From the NCBI GenBank assembly GCA_004794655.1, contig SMMW01000634.1, forward strand, positions 4,674,501 to 4,738,500: DNA of 64,000 nucleotides. Direction: 5' to 3'. A program made the position numbers and the translations under genes. Below the pieces are notes generated by a model, which worked only from the letters and a program-made list of their open reading frames with translations, was not told the origin of the DNA and did not search any database. Numbering within the stretch: position 1 is the first letter of the stretch; each line of letters opens with the position of its first letter. Source of the DNA: Marisa cornuarietis (taxonomy: Eukaryota; Mollusca; Gastropoda; Architaenioglossa; Ampullariidae). Below are positions 13,401-27,057 of the stretch, piece by piece.

Positions 13401-14689
13401 AATCAGGCCGATGATCTTTGTCCTACGTGGTGCTGAGTACCCCCATCACGATGCGATAAACCCTATTGCCTCCAGTTGACATGCACCCATGAAAGAGTTA
13501 CACAAGTACATCATGGCATGTACTATCCACACTGAACAGAAGTCTGTGTCATTTTTCTCTGGACAGCTAATTGTTGTAATTAAATATTATCATATTTCAG
13601 TCTCATTTTGTGTATCTATTGAGTCAGTTACATGTTGGAATTTACCTGATGCTCTGTTGTTCCCCTGCTATCAGCTGCGCTGTCAGTGATTTGATATATG
13701 ATATCCTCGACTGATCTTACCACCCACCACACATTCTTGAAGACGATGTCATTAAAATTTCAAATTAACTTTTATGTGTAGGTCCTTGCATTCTGTTAGT
13801 GGCACATTACAAAGTGGGCCTGTGGTAGGGATCCTCCTTTATAAGAAAATGAGGCTGCAATGACACATTCGAAACACTGCTTTCATTGACTGACGATTGA
13901 CTACAGTACGGCTTTGGAAACGAGTGAGGAGACAGCTGCCATAACACAATCTGAAAAGACAGAACCTCTTCAACAATGTGCGGGTGGACAGATCTCTTCA
14001 CTTTTATCTGCGATGTGTTATCATAATCACTCATGTATACGCTAAACGGACTCCTCTGCTCTCAACACTTTGGTCTTGCTGACATTATTAACATCCAGCC
14101 ACCCGGAACACTTTGAGTTTGTCTTGCTAGCACAGTTACCAACTAACTGCTCTCCTCCAAACCTCTTCTGTCGATCCTTTGTTGAAGATTTCACATCGAC
14201 CTCCTTCGGCATATTAGATTGAAGAGAGGGTTCTACACATCGTACAGATGCTGAACACACAGACCCTAGCCTTATCTTTCACAAGTTACTGCAGTGCTAA
14301 GGACAGTGTACGAGATGTTATCATCCTTATTAATTTTTCAACAACCTCCGGTCCAACACCTGTCTCCGCGTTTCTGTCACTTCCTTCATTTCGAGCATCT
14401 TCGGTAACACAAATCTTTAAGAATACTCATAAATATGAAGGTCTATACTCTTTGAAGATAGTTATGTTCAGGTGAATGTCAGATGGCCTTGACCTCTTTG
14501 TGCCTCCACCTTGGTCTGAGCCGCAGAAAAAACTCTGATGTTTCTTCTGAAACAATTATCTAATTATCTAAGTGCCTTACTGCTTGACAGCCTGCACGAG
14601 ATGTTTATCCAACTTTGAGTGTGAGATAGCTTCCCAACACAGACTTGTCTAAAGCTACCGTGACTTAGAGCACACCTTCAATAAAATTT

Positions 14690-15000
14690 CCCCACGTACT
14701 CTAATGGCATTGTCGACTTGGATAAAACCACTCCTTGGCGAAAGTATAAAGCCGAGTGGTTCGAATCTCGGAGTCGTGGGATGTGTGAGAGCGTACGTTT
14801 GCTCGTTCAATACTCCGGTAGCAAAGCGTATCTTTCCTACCCGTGTAGCTAGGAAATAGATACTTGATCTCTTAATAAAAGGAAAAGGGAGACAGAGACG
14901 ATGGGCACCGTATCTGTCACTGACTTTACCAAAGAGTAGGACCCCGAACAAAAAGCAGACTCTCCCTCCCCAATGTCGTAAAGGTAACAACTTTTACCGT
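14690..15000. repeat. Possible degenerate SINE-like element
   Basis: A B-box-like GTGGTTCGAATCTCGG near 14756 is preceded by a poor A box and followed by structured, moderately GC-rich sequence. No target-site duplication or second copy was found in the window, so the call is weak. Confidence 0.25.
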
Positions 15001-16036
15001 TTTAAATCCGCCAGTTAGCTCTCCTAAGACGGATAACATCAAGTCCTTCGTAAATCAAATAATTTTTTGTGTGTTTTTGTTTGTGATTGTTAGAGTTTGA
15101 CATGATTTTTTGTTTACTTTGAAAGGTTTGAAATTGCTTTGCACTAAAAAAGTAAGCGAACTATCGCGACCAATTATTATATCATCTGCTCTAACAAGAA
15201 ACAGGGAAGTTTGCATCAACATAGGCAAAAGTAATTTGCTTTTAGCTTTTACTTGCAGGGATTTTATTTTAGCTGTCTGTTTATCTTTTCTGACAATGAT
15301 CTAATTTTTCAGAACGCATAGAAACAAATGGTTTTATTTTTAAGAAATCTGCAGGCAGAACACTGTGTGGTAATTAATGGAGCGTGGGATTCGTCTTACA
15401 AGTAGATTTCTCGGAAGAGTGCGGTGGGAGGTTTTTTGGATTTTGTCCACATAGAAAAGGTTTTATGCTCCCAGGCAGCCTGCAGATGGAACATGCCAAA
15501 CCATTTTCCGAACATGGTAACAGGCAATGAGGCGTGACCACATGCCAGCACTGACATTATTTCTGAGCAGAAATGGCACTGATTGCTATGGTCACAGTTT
15601 GTAGACTTTCTTTGGACACTTCCGCTGTGATACCCGAGTAGAGATCATGTTCTAATATAGTGTACATGTCTGGAACTGGATGTAGACATGTTATGTTCTT
15701 TTCTAGCCCGTGCTGATATTTTCTCTAAACTGATGCTCTAATGTTACTGTCAGCAGACACAACAATTTCATGAAAACAGATTAATAAAAATGACTTGTAT
15801 TTCTGTTGTTTCACTTTGTTTGACATGAATTTTGATTGTCCTTACTAATGTGGAAGTTTCTTATGGTGCGGCTAATAGCGAGGTAGTCAACACGACAGTG
15901 AGGATACGGGGTTGGGGGTTCGTATCTCGGCTACAACACAGAAATATTTGGTACCTACTCAAAAAACGTGAGTACTTGTGCTTGCGTATGTATAGAGCTA
16001 GGAGCTCGGCTGCTGCTGTATAAAAGTACTTTACAA

Positions 16037-16460
16037 ATGTCTTCTAATACTAATAATGATGATGAAGATTTCTATACCACTTCTCCAATGATTTGCTCAG
16101 AGCATTTTAGAGAAATGATATAGAGAAGTAAACTGAATCACCAACAAACAAGCAGCTATATTCACATATAACAGACACACTCACTTCTACAACATACACT
16201 CACTCATACACAAAGTAAATAACAGACACATGTTATACACACTCATAGTCAGGACAGGGTCACAGTGAAGTTGTCGTTCGGGAAAGCTGTGTCTTAAGTT
16301 AGACTTAAAGAAGGTAAGATAATTAGAGTGTCGAAGGCTGACGGGTAATCCGTTCCAGGTTGATGAGACTGGTAGGAGAAAGACCTCTGTCCATACATCT
16401 TTGTCTTAGTGGCACTAGAACTAGTAAAATATACTTTATAGTTTATTTTACATTTGCTTC
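16037..16460 (-). repeat. Interspersed repeat resembling LINE 3' ends
   Basis: AATAATGATGATGAAGATTTCTATACC, split here as AATAATGATGATG then AAGATTTCTATACC, resembles the start of the 57721 element (AATAATAATAATA then AAGATTTTTATAGC). CTCAGAGCATTTTAG parallels its AGAGCATGCTCTTAGCGC. Downstream text around 16300-16400 resembles antisense LINE 3' coding sequence but is too decayed to translate. Orientation is inferred from the better copy. Confidence 0.4.
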
Positions 16461-18637
16461 GATTGTTTGGAATGTCTTCAGAAGCTTGATGACAGCAGTA
16501 AGGCGGGAGCTTATTAGTTCTAGCCTGTTTAATTGCACCCTATTACGAGTATTTTATCCTATTGTCTGGTAGCTACTGAAATCCGAGAGCAGAAAACGAT
16601 CCACCGTTGTCTAGAGGCCATAGCACTTTTTTCCACCAGTACTCTAGCTGATGTTTTCTTGAAAATCTGCTTTATCGGCCAGGCTTCGCATATCAAGCAT
16701 CCTACGGGGGGGGGGGGGTATGCGGTTTGTTAAGCATGAACTCGCTGCAATGGTTCTAAATAGTTCAAGTACTGGTGTTTCTACTTACTCTCGTGGCTGT
16801 AAAATGTGCACATTGTATGTAATATTCGTTATGCCTGTTGTAAAATGCGCTCAAGGGAAGCGACCCTCCCGTCAGCTCATATTCCCCCTCCCCCCTCCAA
16901 AAGTCTGTTAAAGATTGTGACGGATGATGATGATGATGATGATCTGTTTATTAAATTGTGTGTTCTTATTATTGCACATTATTAAAATGGACATAACATA
17001 CTGCCCATGTCCCAAAACGGGATCATGTAGTGAGGAAAGTGTAGTGTGCAATGATTTGTATGGAAACTGCGACTGAAGCTACATCTTAAGTGTCAGGAGA
17101 CGCAAGTCTATCTAAACCTTGTGGGAGATAAGGCTAAATTGTTATGTTTAGGTGCAACGCAGGGGGCATCATATGCATCAGGCCTTGTCACCTTTCCCCC
17201 TAACTTCACCCTGCTGGTTATCAGCTGTTTATCAGATGAAAGGATACCGCTGCAGTTTTCTCCACATAGTGAAACGTGCCTCGTGGTCATGACTGTGCGT
17301 GATAACCATAAGCACAAGGTAGATGTTCCTACATCAGCTAAGTAACTCTGTATCTAATGGAATATGTCAGCTTCCATGGAACCAGCCATTATCACGACTG
17401 CTGCTCAAGCAGTATTCCGCATTTACAAAATAAGACCTGGTGTAAAGAGGGGCTTCAGTTGGTATATTGTGAGATTATCAAAACCATGAGTATACGTAGC
17501 CAAGACACTACAAAACACCATCTTGACATTTGCGCCGATATGAGCAGCAAACCATTCTGTACTAAAATCGTCCTCCAGGTAAATACTGTTTTAAATAATT
17601 TTAGGCAGTAGGGTTCTGCACACAGGAATCAAACATTCAAAATGTCGATTCATAAATTCCTTTCAAAATACTGATGTTGAAGTGTCTTTATTGAGTGAAA
17701 AAACATTCGAGTACAAACCTTAGCTACACGTAAAGGCACAAAATACAGGAGGAAGTTGCACCACATGTTTCTAAAGCTTAAAACTGTTCTAAAGAAGCAA
17801 AATCTCTTCTCTGCCATTTTGATGCATTACACAAGAACATACAAAAACTTGTACTGACAGGATGGAAAGACAGACTTAAACAGCTTTATCTTACTTAAAG
17901 CAGTTTTAGTTTTAAAAATTCTAAAATTGTGGTGTGCACTTTAAGCTGATTATCTAAAAACATTTAAGGCTTAAAAGTGTTTAAAATTAGAAATGTGCTG
18001 TGCTCCTGGCCCCAGACCGACAAATGTATTATTGTGGTTTGTGCTGGACTATGCAATGAGACCACTAACTGCAGTCTGTTGACCTGTGAGCTCACCTACT
18101 GTTTGATCATTGATTATTGTGTCCAGCAACATAACACTGAGGACATGGCCTGGCGTGACCCGGCGTCAGCAGGCGTGACTTGGCGTTCCTCCAGTTAATC
18201 ACAACACGTTCACAGACTAAGGTGAGCAGGCAGGTAGCTGGCTAGGGCCTTGGAGACACCGAGGTCTCGGGTTTCGGTCTCCGACACTCAAGCCGCTGAC
18301 TCACCGTGAGCTTGGAGAGTTTTCTGATGTAAGATGTGTGCATGTGGGGAAGTGGAAAGAGGAGACGGGCGGATGGCAAAGGTGTGCGTTACGTGAATAG
18401 CTCCCCCAGGTGTCCACGAAACTCTGTCTTGATTGACGGTGTGTCAGTAACAAAGACATCGGCAAATGCCAACTTGCAGAATCAGGCATGATGGCGCTGT
18501 TTAATATTTTAGGATGGAGGAGATGACTGAACCCATTTGCTCTAAAAACAGAACTGCAGGTGCTGATAGGAATAAATGGTGATAGAATAACATCTCTCTC
18601 TTCTAAAACATTCTCCCCGCTATCTCTGTTCTCTCTC

Positions 18638-18644
<7 letters not shown>

Positions 18645-18682
<38 letters not shown>
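18645..18682 (+). repeat. (GT)19 microsatellite
   Basis: Pure GT tract following a CT-rich stretch; a CA tract lies 170 bp downstream at 18853-18882. Confidence 0.95.
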
Positions 18683-18683
<1 letters not shown>

Positions 18684-18850
18684 CTGTTTGAGCGTGTGTG
18701 TGTGCAAAAGGTGAATGTGTGTATATGCATGTGTCTGCCCCACCGTCAGAAAGTATTCTTCAGAAGAGGTGCTATAACCTACTGGCTTCTAAAGATGCAA
18801 TTGTTAAAGCTATCTAAGTATCTATGAATTTATCTCACATGTACAAACAG

Positions 18851-18852
<2 letters not shown>

Positions 18853-18882
<30 letters not shown>
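18853..18882 (+). repeat. (CA)15 microsatellite
   Basis: Pure alternating CA tract. With the GT tract at 18645-18682 it forms an inverted complementary pair. Confidence 0.95.
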
Positions 18883-18885
<3 letters not shown>

Positions 18886-21185
18886 GAATCACAGATACAG
18901 CCACAAAGACACACGCTTTATTATAGTAACGGCACGCAAAACCCTTTAAAGGAAATTAACTGAAATTCAACGGTTCGCTGTTTGTCATCATGCTGTTGTT
19001 ACTGGAATGTTGGAGCAATTTGTTAGCATTCTTTGAATTCTCCAAGCTGCGGTCGGCACTTGTTTATAATCCCATAGGAATAGTACTTAGAAGAAAATCT
19101 TCTTGCCAGCATCAAGAACTCATATAGATAAGGTAATGGTGTATCTTTCGTGACCTTTCATATCTTCACATTTACAGATGAGAAAGTCAGACAGTCTAGT
19201 TGATGATACGGGAGGGCGAGGGGGAGAACAGGGGACAGGGAAGCTAAGGTTTCGCTCACTATGCCATCGGTTTGAAGAACCTCTCGCGCTGTACTTATCG
19301 TCTAATGTGTAATCCTCTCGTCTAGCCTTCGATTTAGAGAACAGCTGTTGCAAGTCCTCAGGCGGCGGTCCAGTCTGTGCCAGTAATTTGCCACTTGCTC
19401 TCGTCATAAGGTCTGTAAGTCTGGTGGTTGGGGCTTTTGACTGTAGGGTAGAAAGGCTGATGTTTGAGACTCACCTCCGGGCTTGTGGCTGGGAAAACTC
19501 CGCTACACCCTTCCATCGTGCACATCAAACAGCTGATTTGGGCGGCTGATTCTTCTGAAAGGGTAAAAATTGAAAGAAAGGAGAATTATGGGTCGTCTTG
19601 CCTTTGTCTAGACACGATGAACCACTTACCTCCCCTCATGGCCACCACAGTGTAGAATTTAGGATGGTAGGCGTGGTTAATGATTGTGAGTGAGGGAGGA
19701 GGATGGAGGGAGAAAGAGATTGACAGCTTACTTTATTTGTCGTATGATACAAACAGAAACAACTGTTTTATGCTGTACAATACACGTTGACAGTAGCACA
19801 TAACAGCCACCATCTACATGTCTGACATTGGATGTGCTCCGTGTCAGCCTAAAACCTAAGTTAAAATATGTGCAATATTATCTCTAATAATTGTTCGGTA
19901 TAAACGATCCTTTTTCTTATGTTGTTTCTGAACAGTTTATTTTAGTCTGTTTAACCTTTTTTAAAACAGCGAAGACGTTGAGGTGACAGGTCCTGATCGA
20001 GGTGGATTTTTTTTTCTTTTATATCTCCATCTTTCCGATTCTGTTAGCAACCCATCAGCGTAAGGACCATGTGGTCACGATCGTTAATATTTACATGTTC
20101 AAAAATCTTTGTCTACCCAGTACCACAGACCTGTGGGTGTTAGATGAGATATAAGCCATCCTTCTGGGCTATGAAAAGGGCAGGTAATTAAAGCAGTCAT
20201 CTATTTTTAAATCACCTTGAGAACTCCACCCACCGTTAAAGCTTTTAAAAAAATTACCTGCAAGGTGAACAAACGATGGCCAGACTGGAGGATCGGAGCA
20301 GAGGGTAGGGAGGAAAGGAAGGAGGAAGCTGGAGAAAAAAAGGGAACACCTCCAAGCAGTGGCTTTAGCCTTAATAGCGGACTGAACGAAAAGGTTCATT
20401 TTAACTCCCCCCCCCCCAAAAAAAAAAATAAAAAACAAAACAAAACAAAAAGCAGAAAAGATCCCTGGCGTGAGTTTAGAGAACAGCACGTGCGCTACGT
20501 CAACGTGTGGAGATTAGCGACGATCGGGTATCCTCACGAGAAAGCATCGCACACCCTGTACTTAACAAGCAGAGACACTTTCGTGTATGCTCTGGGTGTC
20601 TGTATTAATTCTTTTTCTAACCATGGAATAAAACAAGACTGTAATGGACCGTTAAACCGGCTGGAGACATCGAAGGTTTACTGGTACATGGAAAGAACTT
20701 ATGAATGTATGTGTTTGTGTATGTATGTAAGTGTTTGTCTATGAAGATGTTTCTTTATGTAGTGTATTTTGAATATGCCTGTCATATTTATGTGTATTCA
20801 CCACCATCCTTATGGGTTAACACATGGATACGCATGGATGTACCTGAGAGTACAGATTAAAATGTTCAAGAAAGGCAGTGGACGAGAGACAGACCGAATC
20901 ATGGGCAGACAGACATACCTGAGATACAGAAAGACAATACAGAAGTAAATAAACATTGTACAAAGATGAGAGAAGGGTTAGAGAGATGTGAGGGAGAGGA
21001 CAGCATTGACAGGAACTTAGAGGAAAAACTAGCAGGAACTTCGCCCTTGACACCAAGAGCAAGTAAGGAGGGAGGGAAATGTTGTTCCGGCAGATGTTCT
21101 TCCTCTCGGTCCCCTTAAATAAGCGGTCAGAGTATCAGGCCACAAGATTTGCCACAAGATCTCCGAATGCAGCTTACAACAATCA

Positions 21186-21955
21186 CTCAGTGTGCTAAGC
21201 AGCATTTAGCGTGCTGTCTGACCATTATTATATGTTAAATGAGAGACCTTTCAGTGTGCTAAGCGTGCGGTCTGACCATTTGTATATGTTATGAGAAACC
21301 TTTTAGCGTGCTAAGCGACCATTTAGCGTGCTGTCTAACCATTTGTATATGTTATGAGAGACCTTTTAGTGTGCTGAGCGACCATTTAGCGTGCTGTCTG
21401 ACTATTTATATATGTTATGAGAGACCTTTAAGTGTGCTGAGCGACCATTAACGTGCTGTCTGACCATTTATATATGTTATGAGAGACCTTTTAGTGTGCT
21501 GAGCGACCATTTAGCGTGCTGTCTGACTATTTATATATGTTATGAGAGACCTTTAAGTGTGCTGAGCGACCATTAACGTGCTGTCTGACCATTTATATAT
21601 GTTATGAGAGACCTTTTAGTGTGCTGAGCGACCATTTAGCGTGCTGTCTGACTATTTATATATGTTATGAGAGACCTTTAAGTGTGCTGAGCGACCATTA
21701 ACGTGCTGTCTGACCATTTATATATGTTATGAGAGACCTTTTAGTGTGCTGAGCGACCATTTAGCGTGCTGTCTGACCATTTGTATATGTTATGAGAGAC
21801 CTTTTAGTGTGCTAAGCGACCATTTAGCGTGCAAAGCATCCATTAAGCCTGATGAGTGGCTATCGGACTCACTGAGTTGAATTTAGCATGCTGAGCAATC
21901 ACTTAGCGTGATGAGCAACCATTTAGTGTGTGGAACAACCACTCAACAGGCTCAA
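21186..21955 (+). repeat. Tandem satellite array, 62/63-bp monomers in a 125-bp higher-order unit
   Basis: The monomer carries GTGCTGTCTGACCATTTATA, then TATGTTATGAGAGACC, then TTTTAGTGTGCTGAGCGACC. Two monomer variants alternate: a 63-bp form reading CCATTTAGC and a 62-bp form reading CCATTAAC with CTTTAAGTG. The 125-bp dimer is repeated three times with no visible difference (21361-21485, 21486-21610, 21611-21735). Monomers on both sides, 21186-21360 and 21736-21955, are progressively more diverged. This centre-young, edge-old pattern is typical of unequal exchange. Confidence 0.95.
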
Positions 21956-22808
21956 TCAACCATTCATAAAACTTTAAAAATAACAGTTTACTTTGTAAGA
22001 ACTTTCAGAATACAACAACAGCTAGATCTGTGTCCAACAATAGTATCTTCGTTTATTTTATCGGCAGCTTAAACACAGCCGTGATTTGTGTACCTTGGAC
22101 GAGGCAGAGCTTGAAATGTCTACTTCACTGGAAATACTGAGCTTTGATGACGAATGACATGAAGTTCGGCAATAATTTTAGTGGGATTTTTAGTCCACTG
22201 ACAACTTTTCTTATTTTACTTATAATGCCTACACTTCGCCAAACACCTGTCATCTGAAAAAATGTCTAAGGCAACGAAAGAAAAAACAAACTAACCTCAG
22301 GGAGTATCACACTGGCTTGTCTTATCACTGCTGTGGCCAAATTTCCTCGTTTAGCATCAAAGCAGCAGGAAAATTAGGCTCATCTGGACAGTTTCCTCCA
22401 TTTCTTCACCCTTCCCCTCGTCTGCCTCGTTTGAATTCTTATGTGCGCTCACGCGCTGTAGCCACTGAGTTGGCAATCCGGGCATAGTTAGGAGCGCACA
22501 CACTTTAGTCAGCTCTTTCTCCAGGAAGACGAAACCCCAAGCTCTGTTTATTGTGTCATTATATTGCCGGGTTTTCCCCTTTAATCTTTTCTTTCTTCTC
22601 ACGTGAAAGCAAAGCTTCTCATTACAGAGTAATTACTCGCCTGAAGAATTCCGATGCGAGCATCAAGCAAGTTCCACAAAAAAAAACGGTTTGAAACATG
22701 ATTAATCACTTCTTCTCTCAATGTCTTTTGGAATATGTTCATGCCTGGCAAAGCAATTATAATAGCATTTACGGCTTAAATAGTTGTCACACTCACGCCT
22801 GCGCGCGT

Positions 22809-22860
<52 letters not shown>

Positions 22861-25349
22861 ACACACACCTTAAGAATTGTATGAGATATGTGAGTCGTGT
22901 GAACGGCTATTCTAAAAAAAAAAAATCTTCCGAAATAAAATCTGTGTGCATGAATTTACTATAAACATTGTTTGTACTCATCGAAAACCAAATGAATGCC
23001 TTCACTCTAAATATTTGCAATTATTTTAAATTAGATAGTGGAAAAAACCACGAATGGAGGATTCCATCCTACACACACCAATAAGCACAGAAAGATATGA
23101 AATCTGTGATGTTAGATGAAGACATGGATACCATTGTATCTCTACGGCAACAGGCAGCGAGAAAGCTTGAAACAAAGCTAGCCTTATGCACAGACTTTCA
23201 GCAAATGATAGAATCCACCTCCCATGCATGATGATGATGATGACCATAGGCTTATATCTGTAGGATGGGCGGGATTTATTCATAGAGGCTTTGTCAAATG
23301 GTATCTTTTACTGAGCTAAGCCCATTCATTTGATAAATTGTGCACTCTTGCTGAACATTACACACCCGTACTGCGTGAAGGGATGCACACACTAAAAATA
23401 CTGCTTGAATAATTATTTCATAAAAAAAAACGGGCAGCATGAACTGATGACCTCTCTTGCCAAGTGCGAACAGTGTCAAAGGTCTCCGAGCAGTCAATGA
23501 GAAGAACTACTTTCACAGATGTAAGCGATGTTAGTGTTAGATTTAAGGCATTGAGGTATATAAACATGTAACACTACTAAACACTAGTTTAATAACTGAG
23601 GTTATGGAAAGGTTGATCTAAGCCAGGAGACAAAGACTAGTTTCTGGGCTACAGTGAGTAATGGGCAATTTGACTGGATGCAAGAACTGAGGTATTCTTA
23701 CACCCATCAGCAACTTGCAGTTGTAATTTTTATCATTAATGAAGCTGCGCCGTAGGTAAAGCAGTGAATCGTCATATTCTTACAATCGTGAGGAAATAGT
23801 TCTTGTGCATAGAGTCTCGACACCAACACCTTAAAAAGAGTTCCAGACTGATTCCCAGGAGACATGTTTAATTTTTTATTGAAATAAAATTCTTGGATGA
23901 TTAATGCGAAATCGCTCGAATGTTTTATTTTAACTAACTGCTAAACTCTGACCATCCAGCTAGCGTCCTAGAGCCGTGTTGAGCACCTGGGTCCTGGAAT
24001 CTCAATAAGATCGATGAATGGAGACGAGAGATGCGTCAGTAATGTTTATGGAGGTGGGGGTGTTGTGCCTGTCGGATAATTAGAAATTCACGTGTCATCA
24101 AGTGCATAGGTTTGATAATCCTCTTCTGGGCACTTTACCACTAAAGACATGTTTGTAGAAAACAGTATTACTGAATGCAAACACAAAAGAAAACTACAAA
24201 TTGAGGGAGAGAATGAACGAAAGAGAGAATAAAGGAGCGTAATTCCAGAAACTGTGGTTATGAAACTTTGAATCACAATATTTTGTACTCTTACTCCTGT
24301 TGCTACGGCAGAATTGAAGAAGGAAGAAATTTTAAAAAAAAAGTATAAAACCAAACCAGTGATCAGTTTATAGAACAAAGAAGTTAAAGGTAGTAAGTAG
24401 AAATGAAAGAATAATTTAGTAGGAGGAGCTATGAAAAGGAAGGAATAGCTGTGATCAAGCAGAGAAAGGGGCAGATAATCCACATCTAACAACCAGTTGC
24501 AGTCCATCAGAGACAAAGAAGGGGGACAATCAGTACCTAGACACGTTTTATACTGAATTGTTAGCTCGATTGCCTTTCCTGAGCAAACTTGCTTTATTCA
24601 TCTTCCCGTCTTGGTCTTCTGCACCCAAGGTGTTTGTCTCCTCCTCATCTTCTTCTTTATTATCTCTATTCTTTGTTTCCTGTTTTCAATTCGCTTAGTT
24701 TCTTTGTTAACACTTCAGAAGACAAGTAAAATATATGCTGACTTTTTCTTGAAAACATTTCAAAGAAGGTTTTATAGAATCTTTCCGCAGCACTGACACG
24801 TTTCACGTTTGTCATGACAGTTATATGTATGTCAGAACAATTATGTGTATGTCATGACACTTATTTTCGCTTTCTTCTTATTACTTTTGATTTAAAAGGA
24901 TGGCATGATCAGTTAAAACTAATTTCAGTTTTATCTCTAATCACCCTTCCACTTCAAGATAGGTTCCCTCAGACAGCTATAGTGGAACCACAAGTTTGTG
25001 TAATTTTTAAACAAACCACGTTCCATGCTAATCAGCAAGACTGCTTAGTTTATCGGACAAATGAGACTAGCATTCGGCTGCACTAAAAGCCCCCTCCGGC
25101 TTCTGGTAATGAAGCTAATGAAACCAATTAGCACGTATAGGGAATAGGTAAAGAACTGTACTGACTGAGTTATGGATTTCTTTACTGGAGAATTACAACT
25201 GGACCGGCGCCTCGGCCTTTGCTCCTTAGTGGACACCAGACTTTAGGAATCGACATTTGCAGGGACTTTGGGGCTGCGTGGGAGTGATTGAAGAGGATGC
25301 CCTGTTGCGACTGATTTTATTTTCTTTTTTTTTAATCTGACTGCTGCAG
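21956..25349 (+). other. Intronic or non-genic stretch
   Basis: Contains a CA microsatellite at 22810-22869 and otherwise AT-rich sequence. Open frames such as the minus-strand one at 24088-24516 show no recognisable domain. No exon is supported. Confidence 0.4.
22810..22869 (+). repeat. (CA)n microsatellite
   Basis: About 60 bp of CA with a single TCA interruption near 22854. Confidence 0.95.
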
Positions 25350-25518
25350 GAATCGAAATGAACGGATGCACGCTAGAGCTTCGTTTGTTGATTCTGTTGA
25401 TTCCGAGGCTCTTCCTGCTCTATTTTTTTGTCGGAGATGGACGACTAAGTGGTTACTCGATGGCTACCCGGATGATGGAAGAAGTGGGGCGTTCGGCAGT
25501 TGCATTCGTGGACGATGG
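25350..25518 (+). CDS. Signal-peptide exon, probable first coding exon of the class B1 receptor
   Basis: The exon opens after a pyrimidine-rich acceptor ending CTGCTGCAG and closes at a consensus donor GATGG|GTGAGT. An ATG at 25358 begins a frame with a short N-region (MNGCTLELR), a strongly hydrophobic core (LLILLIPRLFLLYFFVG) and then a polar, charged stretch ending VAFVDD plus two bases of a Gly codon. That is the layout of a cleavable signal peptide, and it lies upstream and on the same strand as a receptor whose known exons lack one. Vertebrate PTH receptors also place the signal peptide in its own exon far upstream (family knowledge). It leaves the exon in phase 2, whereas the exon at 38270 needs phase 0; a direct splice would hit a TAA after three codons. 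An intervening exon of length 3n+1 is therefore required, or the exon belongs to another transcript. Confidence 0.6.
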
Positions 25519-26870
25519 GTGAGTGGGTGACGGCTTTACCGGATATGTCCATGAGGTTGTAGGTCATCCATCTTCTATTGAAATGAGAATGTCAAGATGA
25601 CCTCTTACACAACAGGAGCTATGCAGCCAAGGAACAAACAAAGACAAAAGAAAATGAGAGAAAATCCCAGACTGAATTTGTCCCACCTCATGTTAGAAGT
25701 AAATTTGTTAACATTGGTGCCGTACATAGTTTCTTATATACAGCTTCAGTGCTGATAACATTTTGCTGATCAAAGAACATTTAAACACACGCAATAACAG
25801 ATTGTCACAGTTCTTCCCTTCCCTGCACAAAAATACCTGAAATGTTCGTGTTTTTCTCTTTTTCTCCTTATTTATCTCTCTCCCCCCCCCCCCTTAGTTT
25901 TTTTTTCTTTCTTTGCCTTTGAGCTAACACAAATTCATCAGACCTTTTTTCTCCTCTATTTGCTTGATCTTATTTCAAAAACAGAGCCTTATCTTACACA
26001 CCATTCCTCCCAGACAACTCATTGGTTACGGAGACCAGCGTCAAAGGTGTGGTGAGGTCAACCTTAAATGACACAATGCACATTATGATAAGATAAGAGA
26101 AGACTGTATTTATCTCAGAAGACGTTATCCACCTTTTGTCGCCTGTACCTTGAACATCACGATTCTCCATAAATTTTGTCTCCCCGGGTGATATGACACC
26201 TTCTTGCAGTTTGCATTTCACTCAGCTCCTGGTGTATGTCACTCGTGAATCAATAGCGACTCTCCATCTCTGTCACTCTCCTGAGTTTATATATATATAT
26301 ATATACACACCTTCATCAATATGAAGAGGTATAAAGAGACTGTGATGGTCGTCTCCCATTCCCTGACTACTCAACTGCAAACAATTTTGCGTTGTGACTT
26401 GGTGCCCTTTGACATTTCGTTCGTCTGGACTAGAAGTCATAAAACTGTGGATGAGACACGAGAAGTCAGCAGTATTCCGTCTTACGACCTCGCATCTCAT
26501 TCTAAGAACAAGTGTAAACCATGGCGCACCTTCTGATAACCTCTCCTGCCGGGGGTCCCCGAGCAGAGAACTTGTAGAACTACCTTCGCAGTTGAAGACG
26601 AGAAAAACAATTTGCTGCATTAGTAGCTATCTTCCGTGCGAAAATTTTTTTCATGCACTAAAAGATAAAGCATATACAACACCCAAAATGTACATGCATG
26701 ATTTGTATATAATGTAAAGGTGTATAAACAAATACGAACATACCTCCGTATATACTGCTTTATTTCAAAATAATTATGCATTAGTCACAAGTATCTACAA
26801 ATAAAACTGTAGTAGTCAGTTTGTCTGTTTTTGTCTTCTGTTCATTATACATTGAAGTATTTTACCGTAT

Positions 26871-27057
26871 AAAGGCGGTCCGGTGGCGCAGCGGTTAGCG
26901 CCTGTCACCAATACAGTGAAGGTTGGCTGTCCTGGGTTCAGTTCTCGTCTCGGGCACGCTGTTCTTTCTCTGCATGTGGCATCTGTTTACAGGGCTGGCT
27001 GCCTTGCCGTGATATAGCCTTAGTTGCTGGCTCGGCGTAAAACACCAATTGAAAAAA
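26871..27057 (+). repeat. tRNA-derived SINE (family 1, copy B)
   Basis: Near-full-length sister of the 3198-3365 copy: tRNA-like head with GGTGGCGCAGCGGTTAGCGC and GGGTTCAGTTCTCG, a middle section with TTTACAGGGCTGGCTGCC that copy A lacks, and a tail ending AAAACACCAATTG plus A run. A target-site duplication AAGTATTTTACCGTAT lies at 26855-26870 and 27058-27073. The perfect duplication indicates a young insertion. Confidence 0.92.

Larger units (their letters stand above)
6830..21185 (+). other. Long intronic or non-genic stretch
   Basis: Presumed first intron of the receptor gene. Apart from the repeats listed separately it holds AT-rich unique sequence, ATT repeats near 7907, a CA microsatellite near 10373-10401, GT and CA tracts near 18645 and 18853, and a 13-base G run at 16706-16718. 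Possible highly decayed tRNA-like SINE heads occur near 8085, 9840, 15880 and 18225. No coding exon could be supported. Confidence 0.4.

Noticed and set aside
20217..20744. 175-codon frame
   Set aside because: Low-complexity Lys/Glu and poly-A stretches, no domain and no splice context.
21848..21885. Hammerhead ribozyme core (CTGATGA with a GAGT/ACTC stem)
   Set aside because: The required GAAA after the stem is absent.
21186..21955. CRISPR-like array
   Set aside because: Monomers are directly adjacent with no unique spacers, and the genome is eukaryotic; it is a satellite.
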